Origin: Undaria pinnatifida
Lineage: Eukaryota; Sar; Phaeophyceae; Laminariales; Alariaceae
Assembly (NCBI GenBank): GCA_012845835.1
Contig: JABAKD010000024.1
Location: forward strand, 7,715,103-7,779,102
Direction: 5' to 3'
Length of the DNA: 64,000 bases
Position numbers and translations under genes: made by a program. Under the pieces are notes generated by a model that was not told the origin of the DNA, made no database searches, and saw nothing but the letters and a program-made list of their open reading frames with translations. Shown piece by piece: positions 24,226 to 35,200 of this stretch (its first letter is position 1; each line of letters starts with the position of its first letter).

Positions 24226-24796
24226 TAATACCTGCTGAATATATATCACCATGTCACATGATACCACGCATACATGAGCACAACAGTAAGAGTTGAACAC
24301 GGATTTCTTCGTATCTTCTGGGCATTTTTTCGTACGAAGGGTTTTCGCGGTATCTCTCTCGGCTGTTTGTGACGATGCTACCGACTCTGTATCGTAGCCT
24401 CTCTTGCCCGACATGAGGCCCGTGGACTGTCTGTCACGCTGCTTATATTCGCTGTATGTTGTTCGTGTGCGTTAAACTCAAAAGTCTATCCATCACGTTG
24501 CGCTGCTCTTCTTGTTGTATCATGCGATACCACCATACATGGGGGGTGTAGATCGAAGAACACTTGATCGATCACAAGGATTTTTTTCTCACATATTTGT
24601 TTGTTCGTGGGTCGTTTTTTTTTTTTTCTTCTGTTTAAAAACTACTTGCTTCGCCGAGGCGCCACCGCTATGGTGGGACCGGGGTGGCCCTTATTCCCGA
24701 GTACGGTACATAGGATGCAGCAGTATAGAAACATGTCTTATTTCGTGTGTACGGCGTGTGGTTCGAGTATTATTACGAGAAGAGGTTTTGGATAAA

Positions 24797-24846
24797 ACGC
24801 CCTAAAACCTAACCCTAAAACCCAACCCTAACTAACCTTACCCAAC
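24797..24846 (+). repeat. Interstitial telomere-like CCCTAA/CCCTAAAA tract
   Basis: About 50 bases of imperfect CCCTAAAA, ACCCTAA and CTTACCC units. A shorter tract is at 29591-29620 and a degenerate one at 56250-56285. A TTAGGG-type telomere is known from many stramenopiles, animals and fungi. Confidence 0.6.
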
Positions 24847-25181
24847 CTCGGGTCGACCTGTATGGAAGATGTCCGGAAAACGTCTCTCGGGTAGATGCGC
24901 TAGGATAGGGTGGGGTGGTCGCGTAAGTGCGAGTGGTGTGGTTTGAACTTCAACGGCTTCATGCCAGTGAAAGAAGTAGCCCACAGATATAATTGATCTC
25001 CTCCCATCGGTAGGCGGGCGGCCGCGACGCAACGGTTGGTTGGTTGATTGGTTGGTGGTGTGGTTTAGGGCGACTGCTAGATTATGATTTAGCATTATAA
25101 TGTCATAATATATATTATGTATCATACCTGGTACCATTTTTAGTCGCCATGGTATGTGTAGTCACTATAAAATAATCGTCC

Positions 25182-25493
25182 ACCGGTCGCCCCGGTGGCG
25201 TATCAGGTTATCCTCGAGCCTGGTATAGGTCAGTTTCGTGAGTTCGAGCCCCGCCGAGTGCATACTCGTATAAATTCGTTGGGACTTTTTCTTGTTGACA
25301 AATTGACTTGCGGAAAGCGCGAGAGCGTGAGTTAGCAACACTCGGTGAACAATCGACGAGCAGTGGGATTGCTGAACCCTATGCGCGATAAGAATTGAAG
25401 GCAAGAACCGGGGAGGAGAAGGGATGACACCTGTGACCACGGCTTGTCCAGAAGCTGGAAAGTAAAAAAAGTGAGCAAAAAAAAAAAAAAAAA
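25182..25493 (+). mobile_element. tRNA-derived SINE, full length with A tail
   Basis: Best copy. GGTCGCCCCGGTGGCG at 25187, box A-like TGGCGTATCAGG, box B-like GAGTTCGAGCCCC, body, then ACGGCTTGTCCAGAAGCTGG, AAAGTAAAAAAAGTGAGC and an A21 tail near 25476-25496. The long pure tail suggests a comparatively young insertion. Confidence 0.85.
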
Positions 25494-26404
25494 AAATCGT
25501 CGTTCATGGCGATACATACATGGTTGCACATAGGTCTATAGATGGGAATATTATATCTTACGGAAAACTGCTCGGTCCATGTATAATAATACACCACGAA
25601 GCCAAAAAACGTTGTACACCACAGCAGTTCTAATAAGTACTCGCCGTAGTAGTACTCGTATTATCTTACGCGATAACCAGAAAGCACTACTCGTCGTATA
25701 GATAGCATCAAAACTAAGCCAACATCATTATGAAATAACATCTTTCCTCCCTTCCACTTCATTTTCTATCTTTGAAATATTGGGCATCTGCATGTAACAC
25801 GCAGGTAGAATATTTGCCATCATCCACCTCCGTTCCCCCCCACCATCGCCCCCCCCCCCGCCGACACACACGCACACAACCCCCGCCCCCGCTCCCTCCC
25901 CCACCGCCCCACCGAAACTCAAATATGATAGTAGAGTAATAAACACTACCAGACAGGTGATGTCACCTCATTTCCTTTCTAGCCATCCATGAGGTAGCTC
26001 CAATAACCTCCCCCCTTCCCCTCCCCCCCTTCTTCCTCACCACCCGCACCATCGCCTAGACCTAGCACCATGCATATAGTAAGCTCCTACCGGGTACACA
26101 TTTATGAGATCTAATGCGGTTAAAAATCCCCCTTCCCCTGCCCCCTCCCCCCTTCGAACACCCCCCCCTCCCTCCTCACGGGCTGTACGATTTACATGAC
26201 ATAAAAAATGAACTGATGCGTTCCTCCCACAACCAACCGTCAGATTTGTCCCCTTCAAGGGTTTATAGCTGCTGCACAGATTGAGTTCCCCCCCCCCCCC
26301 CCCCTACCCCCCCCTCCCCCCCGCCCCCGGGCCCCACGCCTTACAATATCTCCGCCCTCCCCTCACCGGTTGTACGACTTACAGGATATACTTGACAAAC
26401 TGAT

Positions 26405-27960
26405 GCCTTTCCTTCCACAGCTGTCAGGTTTTGTCCCCCTCAGAAACGGCTTTTATAGTTTCCGCGTACAGATTGATTAATATCGCCCTGTTGACCCTGG
26501 TACAAGCTACACTGTAGTTCCAAGGGGAGTCGCCGACCTATATCCTTGATGAGGACACACAACCCGTAATACGCGCGATCGGAGTATCACACACAGCTTG
26601 CAAATATGAGTTTCGACGAAATCTTCGATCTCACAGCTGGATGAAGTGCTTTTTTTTTTAATATAATATACTTCGTATCATATCAAAAACCGTTTTTCGT
26701 CGATGTCACAGCTGAAGTGTATTTTTTTCATTTTTTCAATATATTATATCACAATTCGGTTGATGCTGGTGGTGTAGCGCGACCCCTCACGCAACTCCTT
26801 CCGACTTCCTGAAGAAATTTTATCGAGGACAGGCCGATGTACACACAGCAACAACACAAACGACAGCGCTGAACATGCTATGCAAATGCGACAAACACTA
26901 CGCTGGAGGGCCTACCAGCACTACTTCTACTACTACTACTTACTACTGTTGACATCATGATAATATAGAGCAACAGGTACCTGGTACCGCTACGGACGGA
27001 AATGTAATGATCATTTGGTATTCTCATTAAATGTACAACGGCCCTTACATTTCCACCCGGAGTGACGCATACACATACAGCTATCAATAGTAGGATACGA
27101 CACCATAACCGGTTTACACCTGGTGGCAGGTAGTGATCTCGCATCGCCGACACGGGTCGGTAACGGACAGGTACAATCTATCTTCTTGCATGAAGCAGTT
27201 GCTCTGTTCTATAACTTCGTTTATTTCGATCATGTTTGGCTCGCCCCACAGATATATCCTTGCTCATACAAGCTTCTTCTGTTATTTCCAATCGATGTTT
27301 CCTTCATTTTTTTATTTTATTTCTTACTCATCGTTTTATTTTTTCTTCTTTTTTTTACTGCACATAGTCTGCTGGTGTGCTGGGTTGCATGTTTCTTTTT
27401 TTTGTCCGCGTGCTCATTGCGGTTGACATTGGCATCACCAAATCACCTTGCTGTATTCGCAATCCTGCATCTACGCTGTCTCGTAGTTTGTGACCACAGA
27501 GCTTATCTCTCTACTCTACCAGGTAGGAGGCATCGGCACGGACACTGACTGGTTGTGCCGGATGTAGATGGGTGAAAATATCAGTTTCACGTGAAGAACA
27601 AACGCACGTGCAGCAGTAGACCATATGATACCATGAACCACGGCGGCATACAATGAAGTAAAATAAAATAAATAAAATAAAATAAAATAAAATAAAATAA
27701 TAAAAATTAAAACATACCATAATAAATCGTACGGCTGTGAGATCGAAGATTTCTTCGAAACTCGTACGTACATCTTTGTAAGCTGTGTGTGGTGTGTGGT
27801 GTGTGATACTCCGATCGAGTGTATTACTGTGTGTGTCCTCATTGAGGATATAGGTCGGCGACTTCTCGTAGAACTTGCACCAGGGTCGACAGGGTGGTGT
27901 TGATCAAATTGCGCACGAAAACCGTAAAAAAAACAAACGAGGGGGGCAAAATCTGACGGG
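26405..27960. mobile_element. Candidate long TIR element bounded by inverted family R copies
   Basis: Family R lies forward at 26405-26645 and reversed at 27728-27960, giving imperfect ~240-bp terminal inverted repeats around a 1.1-kb core. The outer ends CTGTCAGGTTTTGTCCCCC and GGGGGGCAAAATCTGACGG match. The core contains no recognisable transposase. It may instead be two independent insertions in opposite orientation. Confidence 0.45.
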
Positions 27961-29007
27961 TGTGGAATGCATCAGTTCATCATGTGTATTCTCTATTGTA
28001 TGTAGTCGCATGACCGGTGAGGGGAGGGCGGGGTTTCTAAGGGGGGGTGGGGGGTACTCAGTTTGTGCATGGCCGTAGTAGTGGTATGACCATAGACCCT
28101 CGCATCCCTACTATGCCGGGACGGAGCACGTCGGGTTTTCATCAACCAGGCAGGCCTTATTGTGCCAAGCGCGAAGCGCCGTGAAGTGTTCGGCGATTCT
28201 CTTGAAGGGTGAACTGCATCATTTTTAGAAAAGCTCGGGGGGGGGGGGAGGGGGTGAAGGGCGGGGGGGGGGGGGGTTCCAACATTTTTAGGTGGCATAC
28301 ATGAATAGGAGCTTGTTGTACGCGTGGTGTTAGATCTAGGCGATGGGAAAGGGGGGGGGGGGGGGGGTTACTTGGAACTTGACCATATAAAAGATTTGGA
28401 GCTACTGCATGGATGGCTCGAAAGGTAAAGAGGTGAATCACCTATCGGGTAGTGTTTATAACTCTGCCGGATTTTGATTTTAGGTGGGGCGGCGGGGGAG
28501 GGTGTTGCGGGTGTGGGGGGTGGTTTTTGTTGGGGCGGTGATATATAATACCATGTGCTACATTAAAACAATCTCCTAGATAGAATTGGAACCCGGAAGT
28601 AACCCTGGTGGGGCGGCGGGGGAAGGGGAGGGGGAGGGGGAGGGGGGGGGGGGGGGGGATATATTACACCATGTGTTATACTAAAATAACTTCCTGGAGT
28701 CGGAACCCGGAAGTAGCCCTTTTTCCAAAACCAAGAAGAAGAACCCGGTAACGGACAGGTTTAATCTGTCTTGCAGATGCTCTACTAGTCTACTTCGTTA
28801 ATTTCTGATTTAATTTGTCTCGGACTCACCCAACAAATAGAGTAGCCCTGCTCATACCATACCACACCACAGCGGCGTACTATACGTGCCAGGTATACAG
28901 CAAAAATACATACCTGGTACCATATACAGTGCTGTATATGTGGTACTAACTCTTAAAGTGGGAACCCGGAAGTAACCCTTTTGCAACCCCAACAAGTGTC
29001 CAGGTAC

Positions 29008-29096
29008 TTACCCCCTTTAAAGCCCCCGAACCCCTCCCTATTTTAAATCCAAGTAATTTTGTCCTCAAAAACGGGTTTCCAGTTGTTAAAGCGTTA
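29008..29096 (+). mobile_element. piggyBac-like MITE-C
   Basis: TTACCCCCTTTAAAGCCCC at the left and TTGTTAAAGCGTTAA at the right, with the core shared with 12773-12862. The left TTAA is degraded. Confidence 0.6.
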
Positions 29097-29808
29097 ACGG
29101 ACAGGTTTAATCGATCTCGCAGTTGCTCTACAAATTCGTGTGTTTTTCATTTGTTTCACTATCAATGGTCTTCGACGTACCCCACAGATGTCTCCCTTTT
29201 TGTCTCCTTGCTTGTTCATACAGCACCTGCCTTGTACTGGAATTGCGAGGAAATATCTGTCTCGTACCACAAGCAGGTTGTGTGTGTGTGTGTGTTCTTC
29301 ACATTAAACCGTTCTTCTACTCGTCGACATCCAGCACACCCAGTGTCCGTACTGATTCTTCACCCTAGAAAGATCAGCTCTGTGGTCACAAGCCACGACA
29401 CAGAGAAAATGCATCGTAATGCATTCGACAACGCAATGTCATGCCCTAGTACTGGGTACGACAGGCACAACATACATACGTCAGCAACAGAAATACATTG
29501 GAAGAGAGAAATACGAAATAAACAAAAATGAAAACAAAAACAGTTGTGAGGATGTCTTGCATTCTTCTTGTTTTTTCAATCTTTCCTGACTAACCCTAAC
29601 CCTCACCCTAACGGTAACCCATGCGAAATAATACCGGTCGAACTGCCCTCTGATGACATCGCTGGGGTAAGATGGTTACAAATGTCAAATAATGTGTCGT
29701 ATCACTGGTTTGTGAACACAAACCTTGTGTCTCTGTAGCTAAAAGATGGAGAATCGGCGCGGACACTGGGTGCGCTGGATGTCGATGGGTGGAAACATCT
29801 GTATTATT

Positions 29809-29951
29809 CCGAAGGGTGCGCCAGCTAGCGTTGGGCTGCAAAAGCAACTGAGTTAAATCGACACACGACGCGTATGAAAATACGTGGAAGTGTGGTGAGC
29901 TAAAGCTTTATTTTTCCCCATCCGCCGGAGGATAAAAAAAAAAAAAAAAAC
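29809..29951 (+). mobile_element. A-tailed retroposon-like repeat, full copy
   Basis: Near-identical to 13085-13232 from GAAGGGTGCGCCAGCTAGCG through CCATCCGCCGGAGGAT into a run of 17 A. The two copies differ at few positions. Confidence 0.65.
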
Positions 29952-32266
29952 TGTTTATTGAGAAAAACACACAAACACGGTACTTGTAGACCCTTGCAGT
30001 CGGGACCGGGAAATAGAAGACATACTTACAAATATATCGGCAAGTAATTCGTCTTGGAGGCACTTGGTTTAAAGGCCCTGCTTCGCTCTCAACGCCCCCA
30101 CCCGGAACACGCCTGCCTAAACCCTATTTTCGGAGAACCTTCCCGGCGGCTTTCTTTGCGTTCCTTGCTTTCTTCGCTTTCTTCGTGCTCTTCGGGACCG
30201 CCCCTGCAATAACTTCAACACAAAACTTCCAGCTCCGCTTGAAGATACATATCCCACACTAATTTCAATATACATTTTTCCACACTAGAATATTTTAGTT
30301 TTTCAAACGTCGAAAAAAAGAAAAAAATGGACCTTCTAAACTCGAGTCAGAACAAAAAAGAGTCAGCACTGAGCAATAGATAGCCGTTCCCACGCTGCAT
30401 TAAACCTAAAAAGTGCCGACAAACAAAATCAACTATAATATACTTCGTATTAAACAGTTAGTCCGAACACGCACCACGTGCACGTTTATTTTGCACGTAC
30501 CATATCATATGACACGTTGTTCGTACACTACAGTACGCGACAGCACTTACGAATTTGGCAGTGAAAAATTTCAGGTTCGAATTTTAGACGAAACTAAGAA
30601 CATAGATAACCTCTTTTGTACTGAAAAAGTGTACCTGGTATAATACACTCTGCCTTGCAACAGAATTCCGGCCAAATATGAGATTCTCAACTGGTACCGC
30701 ATATTTTTTGCACGCTTATTTTGCATCTGTTACTCCTGCTCAATTCACAATAAAAACACACCCACCCGCAACTCTTTGAGCTACAACAGCGGTAATAGCT
30801 TGTTGCCGTCGAGCATGTATCATAAGGACAGCACAGCACGGCACGGCACAGCACAGCGCACCCAGCCCTCGAAGCATCAAAGAGATACTCATCGTTGTTT
30901 TTTTCTGAGCAGGCTCGGTTGGTACATCCCCGGCCTCTCAGACCTCCAATATGAACGCCGCCTCCTTCTGGTACTTGCGGAACGGTCCAGCTTTTCTTTA
31001 TTTTTCTTTGACTTTTTTCTCTATTTTTTTCTGGTTTTTTCAGTGGTTTCTTGATTTTTCAACTGTTTGTTTCCTTCAAATTTGGTCTGCCAACTTGATT
31101 TTAGATTGTGGAGCTTTTGTCGTTTTCCTTGCATCTTAATATTGTGTTCATTTATTTCTAGACTGTTCAATTGTTTCGTTCAAAAATTGGTTTCTGCCAA
31201 CTCGATTTTTGATTTATTTGTTCACTTGGTCTTTACCGGTACTCGTTATCTTTTTATTTTTGGCGTTTGTGGATGTTGAATACGACGTATCATTATACCA
31301 GGTCACAGCGGAGCTCAGTTAAGCTCATCAGCTCAGCTCAGCTCAGCTCAGCAGCGCAGCGTACACCCATACTGCCGATCAGAACGCGACATCGCCAGCA
31401 AGCATACAACACAGCACAGGGCAACCAGCTTTGCACAAGTACCTCTTGGCAACATGAATTCGCTAGTTGCATCAAATCATGGGCCTTTTCTTCCTGCCCC
31501 CTTCACATCTGTTGTATTCTTCCTTGCGCGAGCGTAGCGGTCGGCGTCAGCCGGCCGCGGAACGGAGCCCTTGTAAGTAACACTGTATGTACCAGTTACC
31601 GGTACTTGATATTGTGCAAGAAATGGAGGTTCAAGTTCAAGAAAAAGAATGTCAGGTTAGGTTTGGGGCAAGAAACACGGCTCAACTTGGGCATCAAGAT
31701 AGGAAATACTCGTACTGCAGCCAGAAAAGAAACAGGAGCGATTGACCCCCACATAAAAAGCGAGTTCGTTGCGAGCGGAGCGTGTCAACAAAATAGGGAA
31801 ATTCACAATAATATTCTTCCCGCAGTGTACAGCTGTACTGCAGTACATCAATTGGAACATACCTGGTATCATTAAATACTCTTCAATTAGCTATTCAATA
31901 TAGTCAAATTCACAAAAAAAAGCCTACTTGATGCGGCCATCTTCTCTGACTACCATCTTCCGTAGTTGTACCACGCAAGGAAGCTACAGCAACAGCAAGC
32001 AAAATCGCAACATTTTTCGTCTTCATGTGGATACCACACCCCACTTTTTGGTATTTCATTTCATCCTGAGGATAACAATGGATCTCCGCAATAATAACTA
32101 ATAGTAACGATTAGGTTGGCCGTCTCAGTGTCGTTATCCAACCGACGTATTTGTCGGCGGAGGCGTGCTAAGCTGTCACCATACTCCCTCGCACCGGTGG
32201 TACATGTTTAGGTCTTTCTGGATAAGCATGGCGGATGGGGGGAGCACAAAAAACAGCACCCTTCAC
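29952..32266. other. Stretch without a firmly placed gene
   Basis: The missing 3' exons of the minus-strand Maf gene should lie here or further left, but I could not find them. A GCACGGCACA microsatellite is at 30833-30862 and an (AGCTC)n tract at 31318-31352. On the plus strand an acceptor at 30912 (TTTTTTTCTGAGCAG) and a donor-like CCCTTGTAAGT near 31574 are visible, but no coherent exon follows. Confidence 0.35.
30124..30203 (-). CDS. Possible lysine-rich C-terminal exon
   Basis: On the minus strand an acceptor (TTGAAGTTATTGCAG) precedes an 80-base exon ending in TAG. It encodes AVPKSTKKAKKARNAKKAAG then KVLRK if entered with two bases completing a codon. The composition resembles a basic histone H1-like or ribosomal-type tail. 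It lies on the same strand as the Maf-like gene and 2 kb beyond its last placed exon, so it could be that gene's end or belong to an unseen gene. Short basic runs also arise from purine-rich DNA, so this is uncertain. Confidence 0.3.
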
Positions 32267-35200
32267 CTCTTTGAATGACACTTCTGCAGTGTCGACACCC
32301 GACACCTGCCGTCCGGTCGCCACGTCCGTCAGCACCGCAGACCCAACCGTCCGGCACGGCGATCGCTGCGGAGTAGCGCGGAACGCGTAGACAGCAAAGG
32401 GAAGCAGCGCGCATTCAGGGGAGAAAACGCTGGGAAAGGGGAGATAAAGGATATGGGTGACGGCAGTGGTAGTAGCCGGAGTATTTGTGTCAGATTATTG
32501 CCTTCCGAATTAAATTGTGCACTGCACATGACGTCCCATCTGTCGATCGCGATCTCCAAACCTTGCGGGTCACCATTTTGCGTTTTCACACCAACAGTGA
32601 GCTAAAAAAATCTTGGAAAGATTGAACCTTCCTGGAAAGTTCCCGTGCGTAAATTTCTTGGAAATACGAAATATTGAACCTAAATGGAAAGTTCCCCTGC
32701 CTACGTCGTTTCTAGGCATGCTGCTGCACGTTGTTGGAAGGAAAACTAACACAAACTACCACAAAAGAGGGTAAAAGAGTAACATGGCTGTGGCTAGGGA
32801 CTTGCGTGGCCGGATATTTGCAACTGCCAGTAAACTTGTGGGCGTTATTTTCGGTCGGCGGACTTGATATTGAGTGTTCAATTCTTACATTAAGGGCGGG
32901 GTCGTGGTATCGTCGTCGTACTGAGTGAATGCGTACGACGCACGTAAGCGGTCGAATTTCCATGTTTTTACGCATTTTACTGCTCATCAGGAACGCAAGG
33001 ATGAATGCATATGGCACTCCAGATGCACGATGCTGTAGCTTGCAGAGGCAAATTAGGGAGGCGGGGGAGGTACCTTGAGGAAATTGATCACCATCGCTGC
33101 TTCAGGTGACATCGGTACGAGAAGACGATATCTAATTGACGCGTTCAAATTGTCAGGCTTCGTGCCGAAAGCATGTGGGCCAGAGATCGATATACATGCT
33201 TTCCTCGATAGAATTGTAGGTGAATCTCGTCTCTACCACAGCAAAGTCAAAGTCGTGGGTTCAAGTCTCACCGAGTGCATACACGTGCTCGTAGGGACTT
33301 TTTCCTGCGTAAAAGTTGACGAGCGGAAAGCGCAAGACTGTGAGTGAGCAAAATTCGATGAAAATCGACGAGCTTGAAAAGCTGAAAAAATGGGAATGCT
33401 GAGCCCTATGCGCGACAGAAGTGAAGGCATGTACCGGGGGGGGAAAGGGAAGGCACCTGTGACCACGGCTTGTTCAGAAGGTCGCTAAGGGGTAAAACCT
33501 CCTACGGGTTGAAGTGGAGAGTAAAAGTGCTGAGGAAAACAAAAATGCATGCACCATGTTAAAAAAAGAACGAATCTGGAAGAAAAAATAATAATAGAAA
33601 GGGGGGGGCATGGATGATCGCAAGCACACGTCACCCTGCCAAGAAAAGCAGTTCCGACGTGTGTAACCCAACTCAAGTGTAGTACCGCTCTGGCCGTGAA
33701 CATAATCCCCTTTAGATATTGACAATACAACAAAAAATAAATGTAGTCCCGTCCAAATTGGTATATGCGATACGAGACGTCGCAATTGTTGGTACTGCTA
33801 CTTGCGCTGCTTTAGTTGCTCCACGGCAACTCAGCAGACGGTGTGCTTTTCATTTCAGGCTGAAAATGCAAAACGTGGACAGTGTGCTTTTAACCTCAAG
33901 CATAGCACTATGCAATACGTAGACTATGCCGTTTTTAGTGCGCGCTGCTAGTTGTCCCACGATAACTTCGCCAAGCACTAGCGTCCTCACCGCGTAGCCG
34001 GCGATGTTCCTTCGAACCTCATCTTCGTCGGCAGGCTTCTCTAGAATGCGCCCGTTGTGTACCACAACTGTGTCGCAAAAGTTGGGGCACGTCAGGGCAA
34101 CGAAAAACAGAGCGAAAAATCGTCACGCCATCGCCGACCGTAGCAAAACACAGCCAAGGCTACTTACCGCTGGGCCATCGTGCATGACGTGCATGTAAAT
34201 AAAGGGTGGGAAGTTAAGGTTTCCTTGGCAGATTGGTAAGTTATTGCCGCCCACGGGCGAAGGGCAAAACAACGTCATCATCGCAATATTGCGGTTGGCT
34301 GTTGGTTCATCCTTTTAGAGGGCTTCAGAGAAAAAAAAATTGACCAATAAAACTGATGATCGTTGCAGCATCCTTCTTCACGCGAAGCAACCTGGGCCGC
34401 TACTAGATTGGCAGACGACGAATTTTACAGCCGGACTCCAATGCAAGTGCCTGCGTGACGCGCGCACCAGATTGCACTGCCGTGCGCTGCATGCTCGCAC
34501 CATGATAAGACGACCTTTTTCGTTTGTTTTTACGCTGCACGCGGGCCCCAAAAGCGGTAACCCGTTTAGGACCCAGACGTGGGTGCCACGAAAAACGAGA
34601 AATACTATACCAGGGCTCGTCATGGACCGATAGTCCGGTCCGGACTGGGCCGGGCCGATCTGAAAAACGTGATAGGCCGGGTCGGCCCGGGCCTAGTCTT
34701 TTGAAAATGTGATGGGCCGGGCCGAGAAGTTTGAAAAAATGATGGCGCGGGCCCGGCCGGCCCGGCCTGGCCCGGCCCGGCCCAATCCCGGGCCGGTCCA
34801 CCTGCGCCGGCCCATGAGAAGCCCTGAGAAATACAGCATTCACACCCATCTATCTAGGAAGATCATGCCCCGGCACAAGAAGCATCATGCCGCGCGCGTG
34901 CCGCATACCTCCCGAGGCCGCAAAATCGAAGACATCTCCTATCCCAGCAGCCCGGGCTAGTTCATTCCGTTCATTCAACGAGTAATCCTACGCTAGGTGG
35001 CGCAGCGGATTCTAAGAAGTCTCTGACCTCCTAACATGAGTGAGCTCGATGTCTCGCCCGAAGCATGGCTTCGAAGGCATTCGCTGGAGTAGTCCGACCA
35101 ACATTTGGTATGCGCTGGTCCTAAAACAAACGTTACCGTGAAATGATCATTGCGAATAGTAGTACAGTTTCACCCTTAAGGAGCTCAACCGGACAGGTAC

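Larger units (their letters stand above)
25494..29800. other. Gene-free stretch with homopolymer tracts and inverted repeats
   Basis: I recognise no gene. C-rich tracts run through 25830-26330 (C17 near 26287) and G-rich tracts through 28230-28670, making strong strand asymmetry and G-quadruplex potential. An (AAAAT)n microsatellite is at 27658-27702. Inverted copies of family R enclose 26645-27728. A phrase GGTAACGGACAGGTTTAATC recurs at about 27160, 28749 and 29097. Imperfect inverted repeats (about 29325-29400 and 29695-29795, GACATCCAGC..CACCCAGTGTCC) bound another candidate element. Confidence 0.5.

Noticed and set aside
30912-31010. Possible plus-strand exon with MNAASFWYLRNGPAF after a good acceptor
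   Set aside because: Weakly resembles a WYxxxG motif but is followed by T-rich DNA without a donor; too little to call.
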